Shown piece after piece: positions 9,059 to 18,579 of a stretch of DNA of 64,000 nucleotides. The position numbers were made by a program, and so were the translations under genes. The first letter of the stretch is position 1. Every line of letters begins with the position of its first letter. Origin of the DNA: JBMDXK01 sp048594375 (lineage in GTDB: Bacteria; Pseudomonadota; Alphaproteobacteria; Rhizobiales; Methylopilaceae); contig JBMDXK010000010.1 in assembly GCA_048594375.1 (NCBI GenBank), positions 1 to 64,000 on the forward strand. The letters run 5' to 3'. Below the pieces are notes generated by a model. The model was not told where the DNA came from. It did no database searches and saw only the letters and a program-made list of their open reading frames with translations.

Positions 9059-9943
9059 ATGAGTGTCAATCTTCTTGCGGGTATTGAAAATACGGGCGCG
9101 CTCAATGTTTGTTCGCAACCTGCCGCACCGCGTATTCTGGTGATGGATTCCGGTCTGGGTGGCCTTACAGTGTATCATGCCATTGCGGCGCGGATGCCCG
9201 ATGCTGCATTGATGTATCTTGCAGACAATGCAGGGTTTCCTTACGGGTCTCTTGCGCCTGATGTTCTTGTGGCCAGGGTGTGCGCTGCGGTGGAACAAGC
9301 GGCGGTGCGTTATTCTCCCGATATTGTTGTGATTGCGTGCAACACGGCTTCCACTATGGTTTTGCCGGTTTTGCGTTCACGGTTTTCCATTCCGGTTGTG
9401 GGTACTGTGCCAGCGGTCAAGCCCGCGGCGCAGCTTTCTGTCAGCCGGCATATTACTATTCTGGCTACTCCCGGCACAGTGGCGCGGGATTATACCCGGG
9501 ATTTGATTGCCCGTTACGCCGAAGGGTGCCACGTTACTCTGGTGGGTGCGACGCGGCTTGCGGCAATGGCGGAAGCGGAGCTTGCCGGTACGCCGGTATC
9601 TGACGCAGAGCTTGCGGCTGAGGTTGCAGCTTGTTTTGTGCAAACGCCGGAGGGCAGAACCGATGTGGTGGTGTTGGCCTGTACGCATTACCCGTTGCTG
9701 CAAGCGCGTCTGGAAAAGGTTGCGCCTTGGCCTGTCATGTTTATTGATCCTGCCCCTGCTATTGCCAACCGTGTTGCTGCATTGCTGGGTCGGGATGCAG
9801 CGGTGCAAGATAATCTTCCCGCTCAGGAGCAACATTTGCCTTTTGCGTTGTTTACCAAGCCGGTGGGCGATGAGGTGCTGATGCGGCGTGCGCTTGGCTC
9901 AAGGGGCATTCATGATTTGCGCATAGAAGCGCTTCCTTTCTGA
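9059..9943 (+). CDS. murI: Glutamate racemase
   Basis: Converts L- to D-glutamate for peptidoglycan. The 294-residue protein has the substrate loop DSGLGGLTVYHAI and YLADNAGFPYG. The two catalytic Cys are in ACNTAST (Cys94) and ACTHYPLL (Cys208). Length is about 25 residues above the common size because of an N-terminal extension before ILVMDSG. It is a single gene, with small palindromes between it and hemH. Confidence 0.95.
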   Translation: MSVNLLAGIENTGALNVCSQPAAPRILVMDSGLGGLTVYHAIAARMPDAALMYLADNAGFPYGSLAPDVLVARVCAAVEQAAVRYSPDIVVIACNTASTMVLPVLRSRFSIPVVGTVPAVKPAAQLSVSRHITILATPGTVARDYTRDLIARYAEGCHVTLVGATRLAAMAEAELAGTPVSDAELAAEVAACFVQTPEGRTDVVVLACTHYPLLQARLEKVAPWPVMFIDPAPAIANRVAALLGRDAAVQDNLPAQEQHLPFALFTKPVGDEVLMRRALGSRGIHDLRIEALPF

Positions 9944-10001
9944 TGCAAGCCTGTTGATGCCTGTCGGGCTGTGACGATGCGGCCTCTTTCCCTTTTTTTA
10001 T

Positions 10002-10046
10002 CTATAGCCTAAGACATATAAAATCATTGTTTGTCTTAGGCTATAA
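10002..10046. repeat. R3 palindrome with TATAG ends
   Basis: Perfect 14-bp arms TATAGCCTAAGACA (10003-10016) and TGTCTTAGGCTATA (10032-10045) around an AT loop. The right flank AAGTCTTTGTTTTGTCGCAG is nearly repeated at 62869. A second, weaker palindrome (CCCATAA ... TTATGGG, 10073-10096) follows directly and resembles the one at 41261. Confidence 0.8.
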
Positions 10047-10166
10047 GTCTTTGTTTTGTCGCAGAGTTTCATCCCATAACACGATCATTTTATGGGGGCT
10101 CGGTGATAGAGTGTTGCGGTGCGGCACATTGCATTGTGTTGGTGTTTTGGTTTTGGAGAATTTTTG

Positions 10167-11216
10167 ATGCTGTCATCTTCCCCGGCTTATCTCAAGCATT
10201 GCCCTCAGCATCCGCCGGTTAAATACGGGAAAACAGGGGTGCTGATTGTCAATCTGGGAACGCCGGATGCTACGTCCTATTGGCCGATGCGGCGTTATCT
10301 GAAAGAATTTCTTTCTGACCGTCGGGTTATTGAGGTCAACCGTGTGTTGTGGTGGGTGCTTCTCAACGGTATTATTTTGACCACCCGTCCTTTCCGTTCT
10401 GGCAAAGCGTATGAATCCATCTGGAACAAGGAAAAGAATGAATCGCCCTTGCGCACCATCACGCGGGATCAGGGGGAAAAATTATCGGCTCTGTTTGCTC
10501 ACCATGAGAATTTGGTTCTCGATTGGGGAATGCGTTACGGAACACCCTCCATTGCCGAAAAAATTGATGCTTTGAAAGCGCAGGGTTGTGAGAAAATCCT
10601 GTTGTTTCCGCTCTATCCGCAATATGCGGCCAGCACGACTGCTACGGTATGCGATAAAGCGTTCGATCATTTAAAAACACTGCGTTGGCAGCCCTCCTTG
10701 CGTGTTGCTGCTCCTTATTATGATGATCCGGTTTATATTGATGCGCTGGCTCATTCTATCCGTGAGCATGTCAGTGGTCTTGAGCATGAACCGGAGGTGG
10801 TGATTGCGTCTTTCCATGGATTGCCGCAGGAATATTTTGATAACGGTGATCCCTACCATTGCCATTGTGCGAAAACGACCCGCTTGCTGCGGGAGGCTCT
10901 GGGATGGCCAAAGGAACGGCTGGTGATGACATTCCAGTCCCGTTTTGGCAAAGCGGAATGGCTCAAGCCTTATACAACGCAAACGGTGGAAGAGTATGCG
11001 CGCAAAGGTGTGAAAAGTCTTGCGGTCATTGCACCGGGTTTTGTTGCGGATTGTGTTGAAACCCTTGAAGAATTGCATGAAGAAGTCGGTGAAGCCTTTT
11101 TGCATAATGGTGGGCAGCATTATTCGGTCATCCCCTGTTTGAATGCCACGCCTCACGGTATCCGGGTTCTGGAAACGGTGATAAAGCGGGAATTGTCAGG
11201 ATGGTTATCCGTTTAA
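10167..11216 (+). CDS. hemH: Ferrochelatase
   Basis: Inserts ferrous iron into protoporphyrin IX, the last step of heme synthesis. The 349-residue protein has GVLIVNLGTPDA at the start, the active-site segment ASFHGLPQEYFDNGDPY with the metal-site His, and TFQSRFGKAEWLKPYT. The ATG at 10167 has GGAG eight bases upstream; an in-frame upstream start at 10119 lacks one. It is a single-gene unit. Confidence 0.95.
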   Translation: MLSSSPAYLKHCPQHPPVKYGKTGVLIVNLGTPDATSYWPMRRYLKEFLSDRRVIEVNRVLWWVLLNGIILTTRPFRSGKAYESIWNKEKNESPLRTITRDQGEKLSALFAHHENLVLDWGMRYGTPSIAEKIDALKAQGCEKILLFPLYPQYAASTTATVCDKAFDHLKTLRWQPSLRVAAPYYDDPVYIDALAHSIREHVSGLEHEPEVVIASFHGLPQEYFDNGDPYHCHCAKTTRLLREALGWPKERLVMTFQSRFGKAEWLKPYTTQTVEEYARKGVKSLAVIAPGFVADCVETLEELHEEVGEAFLHNGGQHYSVIPCLNATPHGIRVLETVIKRELSGWLSV

Positions 11217-11315
11217 TTTACACAGGAAATGTGCATTTAACGCTTGTGTTTTTTGTTTGTTCACATTAAACGCTTTTAAAAATGCGTAATCATTCGGGTA
11301 TGGGGAACACTGAAA

Positions 11316-12311
11316 ATGCTTGCAGGGTTTGATATTTTTGTATGGGCATTTGTTGCCTTGATTGTGGTGGTGTTGTTTGCGGCTGTGAAAACAGTGCCGC
11401 AAGGCTATAATTACACGGTCGAGCGCTTCCAGAAATATACCCGCACGCTCAGCCCGGGTCTCACATTGATTGTGCCGTTCATTGACCGCATCGGGCGCAA
11501 AGTGAATATGATGGAGCAGGTACTGAATATTCCGTCTCAGGAAGTCATCACCCGCGACAACGCAACGGTTACGGTTGACGGCATCACCTTTTATCAGGTG
11601 GTGAATGCGCCGCAAGCCAGCTACGAGGTTGCCAATCTTTCCCTCGCTATTTTAACCCTCACCATGACCAATATCCGTGCTGTCATGGGTTCTATGGATC
11701 TCGATTCGGTTTTGGCGCAGCGTGATGAAATCAACATTCGTTTGCTGCATGTGGTGGATGCCGCAGCATCACCGTGGGGTGTTAAAATCACCCGTATTGA
11801 AATCAAGGATATTACACCACCGGCGGATCTTGTGGCATCCATGGGGCGGCAAATGAAAGCCGAACGTGAAAAACGCGCCTCTATTCTGGAAGCCGAAGGT
11901 GCGCGGCAAGCGGATATTCTGCGTGCGGAAGGCCGCAAGCAATCCCAAGTGCTGGAGGCCGAGGGTCGCCGTGAGGCCGCATTCCGGGATGCGGAAGGCC
12001 GTGAGCGTACTGCGGAAGCGGAAGCGCGGGCGACACAAATGGTCAGTGAAGCTGTGGCCAGCGGTGAGCTTGCAGCCCTGAACTATTTTATTGCGGAAAA
12101 ATATGTAAGGGCTCTGGAAAAGCTTGCCAGCTCACCGAATCAAAAAACGCTCATTCTCCCTGTAGAAGCTACGGCCATTATCGGTTCGCTGGCTGGTATT
12201 GCAGAGCTGGCCAAATCGGCTCTGGGGCCGGATGCCGAGAGCGGTGCGGCAAAAACGCAGCGCAGTGCGGTGCCGCAAGCCGGACGTCACCCCCTGCCGC
12301 CGCATCAGTAA
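11316..12311 (+). CDS. SPFH/Band 7 membrane protein
   Basis: A 331-residue stomatin-like protein (QmcA/YbbK type). One N-terminal membrane segment (residues 2-23) is followed by the SPFH domain (KTVPQGYNYTVERFQKY, REEVITRDNATVTVDG-like block). A long charged coiled coil is rich in EAEGxR repeats (about 185-245), and the C-terminus is helical. Such proteins form membrane microdomain oligomers and are usually paired with an NfeD protein, as here 12 bases downstream. The C-terminal tail (SAVPQAGRHPLPPHQ) is unstructured. Confidence 0.92.
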   Translation: MLAGFDIFVWAFVALIVVVLFAAVKTVPQGYNYTVERFQKYTRTLSPGLTLIVPFIDRIGRKVNMMEQVLNIPSQEVITRDNATVTVDGITFYQVVNAPQASYEVANLSLAILTLTMTNIRAVMGSMDLDSVLAQRDEINIRLLHVVDAAASPWGVKITRIEIKDITPPADLVASMGRQMKAEREKRASILEAEGARQADILRAEGRKQSQVLEAEGRREAAFRDAEGRERTAEAEARATQMVSEAVASGELAALNYFIAEKYVRALEKLASSPNQKTLILPVEATAIIGSLAGIAELAKSALGPDAESGAAKTQRSAVPQAGRHPLPPHQ

Positions 12312-12323
12312 GGGGGCGCGCCC

Positions 12324-12779
12324 GTGATTGGTTTGTTGCTGGAAAGTCTGGGTTCGTGGGGCTGGCTTATTGCCGGTGTGCTTTTGCTGCTGCTGGAGAT
12401 TATTGTTTCTGGTATTTTTCTGTTGTGGTTCGGGCTTGCGGCGCTCTGTGTTGGCGTGCTGGCCTTGGTGTTTGATTTTGGCTGGCAAACCCAATGGATC
12501 ATTTTTGCTGCGCTTTCCGTGATTGTGGTGTTTTGCTGGGTCAGGTGGAGCCGGAACAATGCCAGCGAGGGCAAGGGTACTGATGAACCTTTGCTCAACC
12601 GGCGCGCCGAGCGGCAGATCGGGCGGGTTTTTACACTGGAAGAACCGCTGGTAAATGGGGCGGGGCGTGTGAAAATTGATGATACGGTCTGGCGTATTGA
12701 AGGCGAAGACATGCCTGCCGGTGCGCGTATCCGTATTGCGGGTGTACGCGGTTCGGCCTTGCTGGCGGAGTCTTTGTAA
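12324..12779 (+). CDS. NfeD-family membrane protein
   Basis: A 151-residue partner of the preceding SPFH protein. Membrane segments lie near residues 10-45 and 53-75, followed by an OB-fold domain (GRVFTLEEPLVNGAGRVKID, WRIEGEDMPAG). It starts with GTG 12 bases after the SPFH stop; GGGGGC lies just upstream. The pair is a conserved two-gene unit implicated in membrane quality control. The fliQRB operon follows after 128 bases. Confidence 0.9.
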   Translation: MIGLLLESLGSWGWLIAGVLLLLLEIIVSGIFLLWFGLAALCVGVLALVFDFGWQTQWIIFAALSVIVVFCWVRWSRNNASEGKGTDEPLLNRRAERQIGRVFTLEEPLVNGAGRVKIDDTVWRIEGEDMPAGARIRIAGVRGSALLAESL

Positions 12780-12907
12780 CGCAAAAACCGGCTATGGTGT
12801 CAGAAACCTGATCATTTGTGGCACTGGTCTGTTTTTATCTCTGTGTGCAATTGACACGTCAGGGCGTTCGTACCATGCTTGCCTCTGGGAACGGTGAGGG
12901 GAGAAAC

Positions 12908-13177
12908 ATGACCGGAGCGCAGATTCTGGATGTGGGGCGTGACAGTATTTTCACGTTGTTGATTGTGGCATCGCCTTTGCTAATTACTTCGCTGGTGGTC
13001 GGGGTGATGATCTCGCTGGTGCAGGCGCTTACCCAGATTCAGGAAATGACGCTGGTGTTTGTGCCGAAGATCATCCTTATGTTTGTTGTGCTCATTCTGG
13101 CATTACCGTTTATGGGGCAGATTATTGCAGCGCATACCGAGCGCATTATGCGTTTGGTGATAACCGGCGGCGGGTGA
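12908..13177 (+). CDS. fliQ: Flagellar export protein FliQ
   Basis: An 89-residue component of the flagellar type III export gate, with two membrane helices joined by VQALTQIQEMTLVFVPK, the FliQ signature. GGTGAGGGGAGAAAC precedes the ATG. It is followed by fliR and flhB at 7- and 10-base spacing, a typical export-gate operon. fliP and fliO lie separately at 21-23 kb. Confidence 0.95.
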   Translation: MTGAQILDVGRDSIFTLLIVASPLLITSLVVGVMISLVQALTQIQEMTLVFVPKIILMFVVLILALPFMGQIIAAHTERIMRLVITGGG

Positions 13178-13184
13178 TGGTCGC

Positions 13185-13955
13185 GTGACATTTACCTTTG
13201 ATCTGCTGCCCGGATATGCTGCTGCTTTTGTGCTGGCTTTTGCCCGTATCGGAACCATGATGATGCTAATGCCGGGTTTGGGGGAGCGTAGCATTCCGGT
13301 GCGTATCCGGCTGACCACGGCGCTGCTGATTACGCTGGTATTTTTCCCGTTGGTTCAGGCTTCTTACCCGCAGAACTATACCGACAATGCCAACCAGCCT
13401 TTTTTGATGCTGTTTTCAGAGCTGGCCGTTGGCCTCGTTCTTGGGATTACAGGGCGGATTATCATGTCCTCGCTGCAAACGGCAGGAACAGTGATTGCGC
13501 AACTGATGGGTTTGGGGTTTGTGACATCGGTTGATCCCTCTCAAGGACAACAAGGTGCGCTGCTTTCCACCTTTTTTACGGTAACGGCGGTGGCGTTGGT
13601 GTTGGCACTGGATTTGCACCATCTCATTATTGGCGCCATCGGGATGAGTTATGATATTTTCAGGCCGGGGCTGGTGCCGGATATGGGCGATTCTGCCAAT
13701 TATGTGGTACGGTTGTCTGCGGCGGCGTTGACCATCGGGATACAGATGTCGATTCCGTTTATTGTATTTGCGCTGATTTTTAACATCGGCATGGGGTTGC
13801 TGGCGCGGATGATGCCACAGATGCAGGTGTTTTTTGTGGGTTTACCGGCATCGATGGGGTTGAGTTTTATCATTCTGGGGCTTGTATTCAGTGCGATGAT
13901 GATGGTGTTTATCCAGTTTCTTCAGGGAAATCTGAGCAATCTGGTAATCAGGTAG
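13185..13955 (+). CDS. fliR: Flagellar export protein FliR
   Basis: A 256-residue integral membrane protein of the export gate with about six hydrophobic segments, starting TFTFDLLPGYAAAFVLAFARIGTMM. It also has RIRLTTALLITLV and the FVTSVDPSQGQQ loop typical of the family. It starts with GTG seven bases after fliQ. FliP, FliQ and FliR together build the export-gate complex. Confidence 0.95.
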   Translation: MTFTFDLLPGYAAAFVLAFARIGTMMMLMPGLGERSIPVRIRLTTALLITLVFFPLVQASYPQNYTDNANQPFLMLFSELAVGLVLGITGRIIMSSLQTAGTVIAQLMGLGFVTSVDPSQGQQGALLSTFFTVTAVALVLALDLHHLIIGAIGMSYDIFRPGLVPDMGDSANYVVRLSAAALTIGIQMSIPFIVFALIFNIGMGLLARMMPQMQVFFVGLPASMGLSFIILGLVFSAMMMVFIQFLQGNLSNLVIR

Positions 13956-13965
13956 CGGGAATCCT

Positions 13966-15021
13966 ATGTCTGAAGGCGATGATAAGGAACGCACCGAAGA
14001 GGCCTCGCAAAAGAAGCTTGATGATGCGCGTGAGCGCGGCGATGTTCCTAAAAGTCAGGAAGTCAGCGCGTGGTTCTTGCTGGCGGGCGGGCTGTTGGCG
14101 CTGGTTATGTTTGGTGCCAGCGGAGCGGAGCATCTCAGTAATTTCCTAAAGACATTTCTGGCACAGCCCCATCGTCTGGCGGTGGATAGTTTTGCGCTGG
14201 TTGATATGTTCGGCAGTGTGCTTATTCTTATGTTGGGGGCTGTTGGGCTCCCATTTTTGCTGTTGGTGATTGCGGCCATTGCGGGTCATGTTATTCAGCA
14301 TGGTTTGCTCTGGACAACCCATCCCATCACGCCGAAATTGTCTAAAATTTCGCCGATGCAAGGTTTCAAGCGGATTTTTTCCAAGCAGAGCCTGATGAAT
14401 TTTCTCAAAGGCATTGCCAAAATGTTCATTGTGGGTATTGCCATTGGCATGACGGTATGGCCGGAGCGCAACCGGCTGGGGTTGCTTACCCAGCTTAATC
14501 CGGTTGAGCTGGGGGAATATCTGCTGGGTCTTATTATCCAGATGATTTTGACGGTGGTGCTGGTGCTTGGTGTGCTGGCGGCAGCGGATTTTGCGTATCA
14601 GCGGCAAGCGTGGTTTAAAAAGCAGCGTATGTCGGTGCAGGAACTGAAAGAAGAATACAAGCAGATGGAGGGTGATCCCACCATTAAAGCGCGTATCCGG
14701 CAATTGCGGATGGAACGCTCGCGCAAGCGCATGATGAGCCAGGTTCCTGGTGCTACGGTTGTGGTCACAAACCCTACCCATTATGCGGTAGCTTTGAAAT
14801 ATGAGGCGGGAATGAATGCGCCGCAGTGTGTTGCCAAAGGTACAGATGCCATGGCTTTGCGTATTCGTGCTGTGGCGGAAGAGAACAAGGTGCCGATTAT
14901 TGAAAACCCGCCGCTTGCGCGGGCTCTGCACAAGCAGGTTGAGCTGGATGAATTTATCCCTGAAGAGCATTACCGCGCGGTTGCGGAAATCATTGGCTTC
15001 GTTTTGAGTGCCAAGAAATAA
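13966..15021 (+). CDS. flhB: Flagellar export switch FlhB
   Basis: A 351-residue export-gate protein that switches substrate class from rod/hook to filament. The N-terminus EERTEEASQKKLDDARERG is followed by four membrane helices. The cytoplasmic domain carries the autocleavage motif NPTH (residues 269-272) in NPTHYAVALKY. It is the third gene of the fliQ-fliR-flhB operon. All expected residues are present. Confidence 0.96.
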   Translation: MSEGDDKERTEEASQKKLDDARERGDVPKSQEVSAWFLLAGGLLALVMFGASGAEHLSNFLKTFLAQPHRLAVDSFALVDMFGSVLILMLGAVGLPFLLLVIAAIAGHVIQHGLLWTTHPITPKLSKISPMQGFKRIFSKQSLMNFLKGIAKMFIVGIAIGMTVWPERNRLGLLTQLNPVELGEYLLGLIIQMILTVVLVLGVLAAADFAYQRQAWFKKQRMSVQELKEEYKQMEGDPTIKARIRQLRMERSRKRMMSQVPGATVVVTNPTHYAVALKYEAGMNAPQCVAKGTDAMALRIRAVAEENKVPIIENPPLARALHKQVELDEFIPEEHYRAVAEIIGFVLSAKK

Positions 15022-15061
15022 TACTGTTTGTGTGCAGTGCTTTTGCGCACTGTATTGCGGT

Positions 15062-16063
15062 TTACGCCACACCAATGCGCAGCATATCATGCACATGCAG
15101 AACGCCTACGGGCTTGCCATTGTCCACCACAAACAGCGCGGTGATTTTTGACGCATTCATAATGTTGAGTGCTTCGGAAGCAATCATCTCTTTTGTGACG
15201 GTGCGGGGATTTACGGTCATGATTTCTTCTGCGGTCATGCTGAGCAGGTTATTGTTCATGTGGCGGCGCAGATCGCCGTCCGTGATGATTCCTGCCAGAA
15301 GCCCCTCATCGTTTTTCACCCCCACGCAGCCAATACCGCGGTGGCTCATTTCAATGATGGCGTGTGAAACCAACGCTGTACGCGCAACCAGTGGAATATT
15401 TTCACCGCTGTGCATGACATCTTTTACCAATTGCAGTGCAGCGCCCAGTTTTCCGCCCGGATGAAACACTTTAAAGTCCGATGCGCTAAAGCCGTGGCTT
15501 TCCAGCAGCGCAACAGCCAGAGCATCCCCCATCACCAGTTGCATGGTGGTGGAGGTGGTGGGCGCAAGGCCATTGGGGCAGGCTTCGGGGCTTTTGGGCA
15601 ATTCCAAAATGACATTTGCAGCTTTGCCCAGCGCGCTGTTGGCTTTGGATGTGATGGCAATCAAGGGGATGGCAAAGCGGCGTGCGTGGTGGATAAGATC
15701 GCGCAGCTCCTGGGTTTCGCCCGACCAAGATAGCGCGAGAATGGCGTCATCGGCGGTAATCATCCCGAGATCGCCGTGGCTGGCTTCGGCAGGATGCACA
15801 AAAAATGCGGGTGTTCCGGTGGAGGCGAGTGTTGCGGCAATTTTCCGGCCGATATGTCCGCTTTTTCCCATACCGGAAATGATGATGCGGCCTTTGATAT
15901 TTTTTAAAATGTCCGTGGCGTTCTGGAACGGGGTGGCTAGTTTTCCGGCCAGTGCGGTGCTAAGCGCGTGCAGTCCTTGTGCTTCCAGTTGAACCGTGCG
16001 GAGACCTGCTTCCAGTATGGGGGTATGTTTACCTGACGCAGCAGTCTGGGATGTTGGAGCCAT
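15062..16063 (-). CDS. kdsD: Arabinose-5-phosphate isomerase KdsD/KpsF
   Basis: Interconverts ribulose-5-phosphate and arabinose-5-phosphate for Kdo and lipopolysaccharide synthesis. An SIS domain (about residues 40-180; ISGMGKSGHIGRKIAATLASTG, HPAEASHGDLGM) is followed by two CBS domains (about 210-330; RGIGCVGVKNDEGLLAGIITDGDLRRH). Length of 333 is usual. AAGGA precedes two adjacent start codons, GTG at 16066 and ATG at 16063. It is convergent with flhB, with only 40 bases between. Confidence 0.93.
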   Translation of the reverse strand: MAPTSQTAASGKHTPILEAGLRTVQLEAQGLHALSTALAGKLATPFQNATDILKNIKGRIIISGMGKSGHIGRKIAATLASTGTPAFFVHPAEASHGDLGMITADDAILALSWSGETQELRDLIHHARRFAIPLIAITSKANSALGKAANVILELPKSPEACPNGLAPTTSTTMQLVMGDALAVALLESHGFSASDFKVFHPGGKLGAALQLVKDVMHSGENIPLVARTALVSHAIIEMSHRGIGCVGVKNDEGLLAGIITDGDLRRHMNNNLLSMTAEEIMTVNPRTVTKEMIASEALNIMNASKITALFVVDNGKPVGVLHVHDMLRIGVA

Positions 16064-16308
16064 CACGCACAGTCCTTATTTTCTGAAGGGAGCAATTCCA
16101 AGCTTTTTCCAGCATTGTTTATCATGCCTGAGCCTGTGAGCCAACACCTTGTCTTGCGTTATGGGGCAGGAATTGATGGATTTCTGCAAGGAGATGTTAA
16201 CCCTTTCTGTTGTATGTTTTTTAACGATGAAAACATTTTTTGCATTTTTCTGGATACCCTCGACAGTGGGTTGCGAAAAATGCTTTTTTACACTGGAAAA
16301 GCAATAGA

Positions 16309-17859
16309 ATGCGGTTGTCATTCAAGATTATCATGCTGAGTTCTGTCATGTGCGCAGGGGCGGTGACGCCTCTCACGGCGCAAGAGGCACAGCCTGAAGA
16401 TCCGATTGCAGGACTATTGCGCGGCAATCTGGATGAGCCGCAAGCGGTAGGCGCCAACGATGGAGGCGTTAATCGGGCGGCGCGTCCGCGGGTGGAAGCG
16501 CCTGATATGCTGGAACCGCTTGATCCCGGTGCGCCGGCCATTGCGGATGCCGGTGATTATAACGCTGAGACTGCACCCAACGTGAATGCTAATGGCCCTT
16601 TGCCTGAGGAGGCAAATGTTATCGGGCCTTTGCCAGACAATGATCCCGCTATTGTAGGTGCGATTAACAACCGCCCGCTTGGTGTAGAACCACCCCAACG
16701 CCTGTTGCGCCGTCCTCCGGATGAAGATGCTTATGCGCCTATGGGTGTGAGGGCGGGTTCGTTTGTCATTCGTCCTACTCTGGATGTGGGCGCGGGGTAT
16801 AATACCAATTCTGCGGGCAATGCCGGTGGGGGTGGTGCCAGTTTGGGCCGCGTGAATGGTGATGTTGCGCTTGAATCCGAATGGAGCCGCCATGCGGTCA
16901 ATGCCACTGTGCGGGGTGACTACACCTATTACAAAGGCAATACCGATGATAACCAGCTTAACCTGAACGGTGATGTGCGTGGGCGGGTTGATATTACTGC
17001 CACTACCAATGCGTTTGTGGGGCTGCGCGGTGGTCTGACTTCTGAACGGCAAGGCGATCCGAATCTGCCTGCTGGCGTGGTTGATCGTCCCCAGATTGCC
17101 AATGTTGGCGCAACAGTGGGCGGCACATGGAAGCCAAACCGTTTTGGCGTAACGCTGGAAGGTCTGTGGGACAAGCGCACCTATGACGATGCCAATCTGG
17201 GTGGCGGTGTGAAGGTTGATAACTCCGACCGTAACCTGAATGAATACGGGTTGCGTTTGCAAACGGAATACGATGTTTCCGATAAATTCACGCCTTTTGT
17301 GCAGGTTGGCCTTTACAAGCGCGAGCATGATGTTTTTCTTGACCGTAACGGCTTTGGCCGTGACTCTGCGGGTGCCAGTGCGGCGGTTGGGGCGCGCTAT
17401 AATCTTACCGATCTGGTTGAGCTAAACGGTTCGGTTGGCTTCCAGACCCAGCGTTATGATGATCCTCGCTTGCCCAATCTTTCAGGCGTATTGGCCAATG
17501 GTTCGGTGGTATGGCGCCCAACGGCGCTGACAACCGTCACCTTCAATGCGGCTACTGCTTTTGAAGAAACCACCATTGCCAATTCTTCCGGTTCCGTCTC
17601 ACACACGGGCGGCGTGCAGGTTGAGCATCGCTTGCGGCGCAATCTTATCTTGACCGGCGGTGCTTCTTTCGAGCGTGCCAATTTTGAAGGTGTTGACCGT
17701 ACCGATAACACCATGCGCTTTGACAGCGGTATAGAATGGTTGATGAACCGCTCTCTCGCCTTGCGAGCCAATGTCGCGCACGAACGTCTTCACAGTTCTG
17801 TGGCGGGTGAAGATTATGATGCTACTCTTGTCCAGCTTGGCGTTCGCCTTCGCCGTTAA
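16309..17859 (+). CDS. Outer-membrane beta-barrel protein (BBP2-like)
   Basis: A 516-residue exported protein. The signal peptide ends at TPLTAQ (about residue 24). A disordered acidic, Pro/Asn-rich segment to about residue 145 contains the near-duplicates NGPLPEEANVI and IGPLPDNDPAI. From FVIRPTLDVGAGYNTNSAG on, alternating amphipathic strands run to the C-terminus, consistent with the putative beta-barrel porin 2 class often linked to polysaccharide export. The last residues are LGVRLRR rather than a terminal Phe. GGAAAAG precedes the ATG. A repeat (R1) begins at the stop. Cargo is unknown. Confidence 0.8.
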   Translation: MRLSFKIIMLSSVMCAGAVTPLTAQEAQPEDPIAGLLRGNLDEPQAVGANDGGVNRAARPRVEAPDMLEPLDPGAPAIADAGDYNAETAPNVNANGPLPEEANVIGPLPDNDPAIVGAINNRPLGVEPPQRLLRRPPDEDAYAPMGVRAGSFVIRPTLDVGAGYNTNSAGNAGGGGASLGRVNGDVALESEWSRHAVNATVRGDYTYYKGNTDDNQLNLNGDVRGRVDITATTNAFVGLRGGLTSERQGDPNLPAGVVDRPQIANVGATVGGTWKPNRFGVTLEGLWDKRTYDDANLGGGVKVDNSDRNLNEYGLRLQTEYDVSDKFTPFVQVGLYKREHDVFLDRNGFGRDSAGASAAVGARYNLTDLVELNGSVGFQTQRYDDPRLPNLSGVLANGSVVWRPTALTTVTFNAATAFEETTIANSSGSVSHTGGVQVEHRLRRNLILTGGASFERANFEGVDRTDNTMRFDSGIEWLMNRSLALRANVAHERLHSSVAGEDYDATLVQLGVRLRR

Positions 17860-17982
17860 TGAACGGGTTAGGGTGGGTGTTAAGCACTGACTTTTTTGCG
17901 CTCCGGTACTCATGTACTTCGTGTACATTCCGTTCCGGTGCTCTCAAAGCCAGCACTTACCACCGCACCCTAACCCGTTCAT
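17859..17982 (+). repeat. R1 nested palindrome, copy 2
   Basis: Perfect 17-bp outer arms ATGAACGGGTTAGGGTG (17859-17875) and CACCCTAACCCGTTCAT (17966-17982). The left arm begins on the last A of the preceding stop codon. The inner core CTCCGGTACTCATGTAC ... GTACATTCCGTTCCGG matches the other copies. Confidence 0.9.
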
Positions 17983-17989
17983 AGAGATG

Positions 17990-18103
17990 GTCTTGAGAGG
18001 GGGTATTAAGCACTGACTTTTTTGCGCTCCGGTACTCATGTACTTCATGTACATTCCGTTCCGGTGCTTTCAAAGCCAGCACTTACCACCGCACCCTCGA
18101 CTT
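17990..18103 (+). repeat. R1 copy 2b, degenerate arms
   Basis: A second R1 unit directly after copy 2. The core is almost identical but the outer arms (GAGGGGGT / CACCCTC) are short and imperfect, as if the unit was duplicated and its arms decayed. Confidence 0.75.
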
Positions 18104-18115
18104 TGCCGCCTGACT

Positions 18116-18538
18116 ATGGCATGTGAGGGCATGATTCATTCTGCACGTTTTTTAAAAGATAAAGCAATTGTCACTGCGTTCGCGGTGTTTATTGCTTATC
18201 TGTTTTTTTTGCAGGGTGTCATGGGTGGCCTTTCGCATGGAGCGATGGTTGCTTCCGGTGGATATCCTTATCCTGTGCTGTGCTCATCTGTGGGTACTGT
18301 GGCAGCGCCTCTTCCGGGTGATGATGGTGATGCCACTGCCAAACAGGTTGATTGTTTATGCACCGCATTATGCCGGTTTTCAGCCTCGCTTTCAGCGGCT
18401 GTGATTGGAGGCTCTGAAGGGTGGGTATTTCCCTTTAATAATCTGATCTTGGCCTATGCTCCGGATGCGCGTGAATTTCAGTCCTCAGCGTTGCGCCTGT
18501 TCATTGGTGAGCCGCGAGCGCCGCCTTTCTTTTCCTGA
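18116..18538 (+). CDS. Small Cys-containing membrane protein, DUF2946-like
   Basis: About 140 residues. A hydrophobic segment near residues 18-42 (AFAVFIAYLFFLQGVMGGL) is followed by a short soluble part with CSS and CLCTALC and a C-terminus GEPRAPPFFS. This resembles DUF2946-type proteins, which often sit beside PepSY membrane proteins and TonB receptors. It overlaps the next reading region by the TGATG at 18536-18540. The start is uncertain: ATG 18116 or 18131, neither with a good ribosome site; the longer frame would begin inside a repeat. A metal-related role is a guess from the Cys cluster and neighbour. Confidence 0.55.
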   Translation: MACEGMIHSARFLKDKAIVTAFAVFIAYLFFLQGVMGGLSHGAMVASGGYPYPVLCSSVGTVAAPLPGDDGDATAKQVDCLCTALCRFSASLSAAVIGGSEGWVFPFNNLILAYAPDAREFQSSALRLFIGEPRAPPFFS

Positions 18539-18579
18539 TGAGTCTGTTTTTTCCATTAAATTTTTTTCAGGAATTTATC

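Noticed and set aside
8896..9087. 63-residue frame before murI
   Set aside because: Overlaps the murI start, Cys-rich nonsense-like composition, no homology that I recognise.
12780..12907. Sigma-54 promoter TGGCAC before fliQ
   Set aside because: The -24 half is present but the GC of the -12 half is missing at the right spacing.
15062..15096. Overlap of flhB and kdsD antisense frames
   Set aside because: Long minus-strand frame through flhB is a shadow; flhB codon pattern and motifs are unambiguous.
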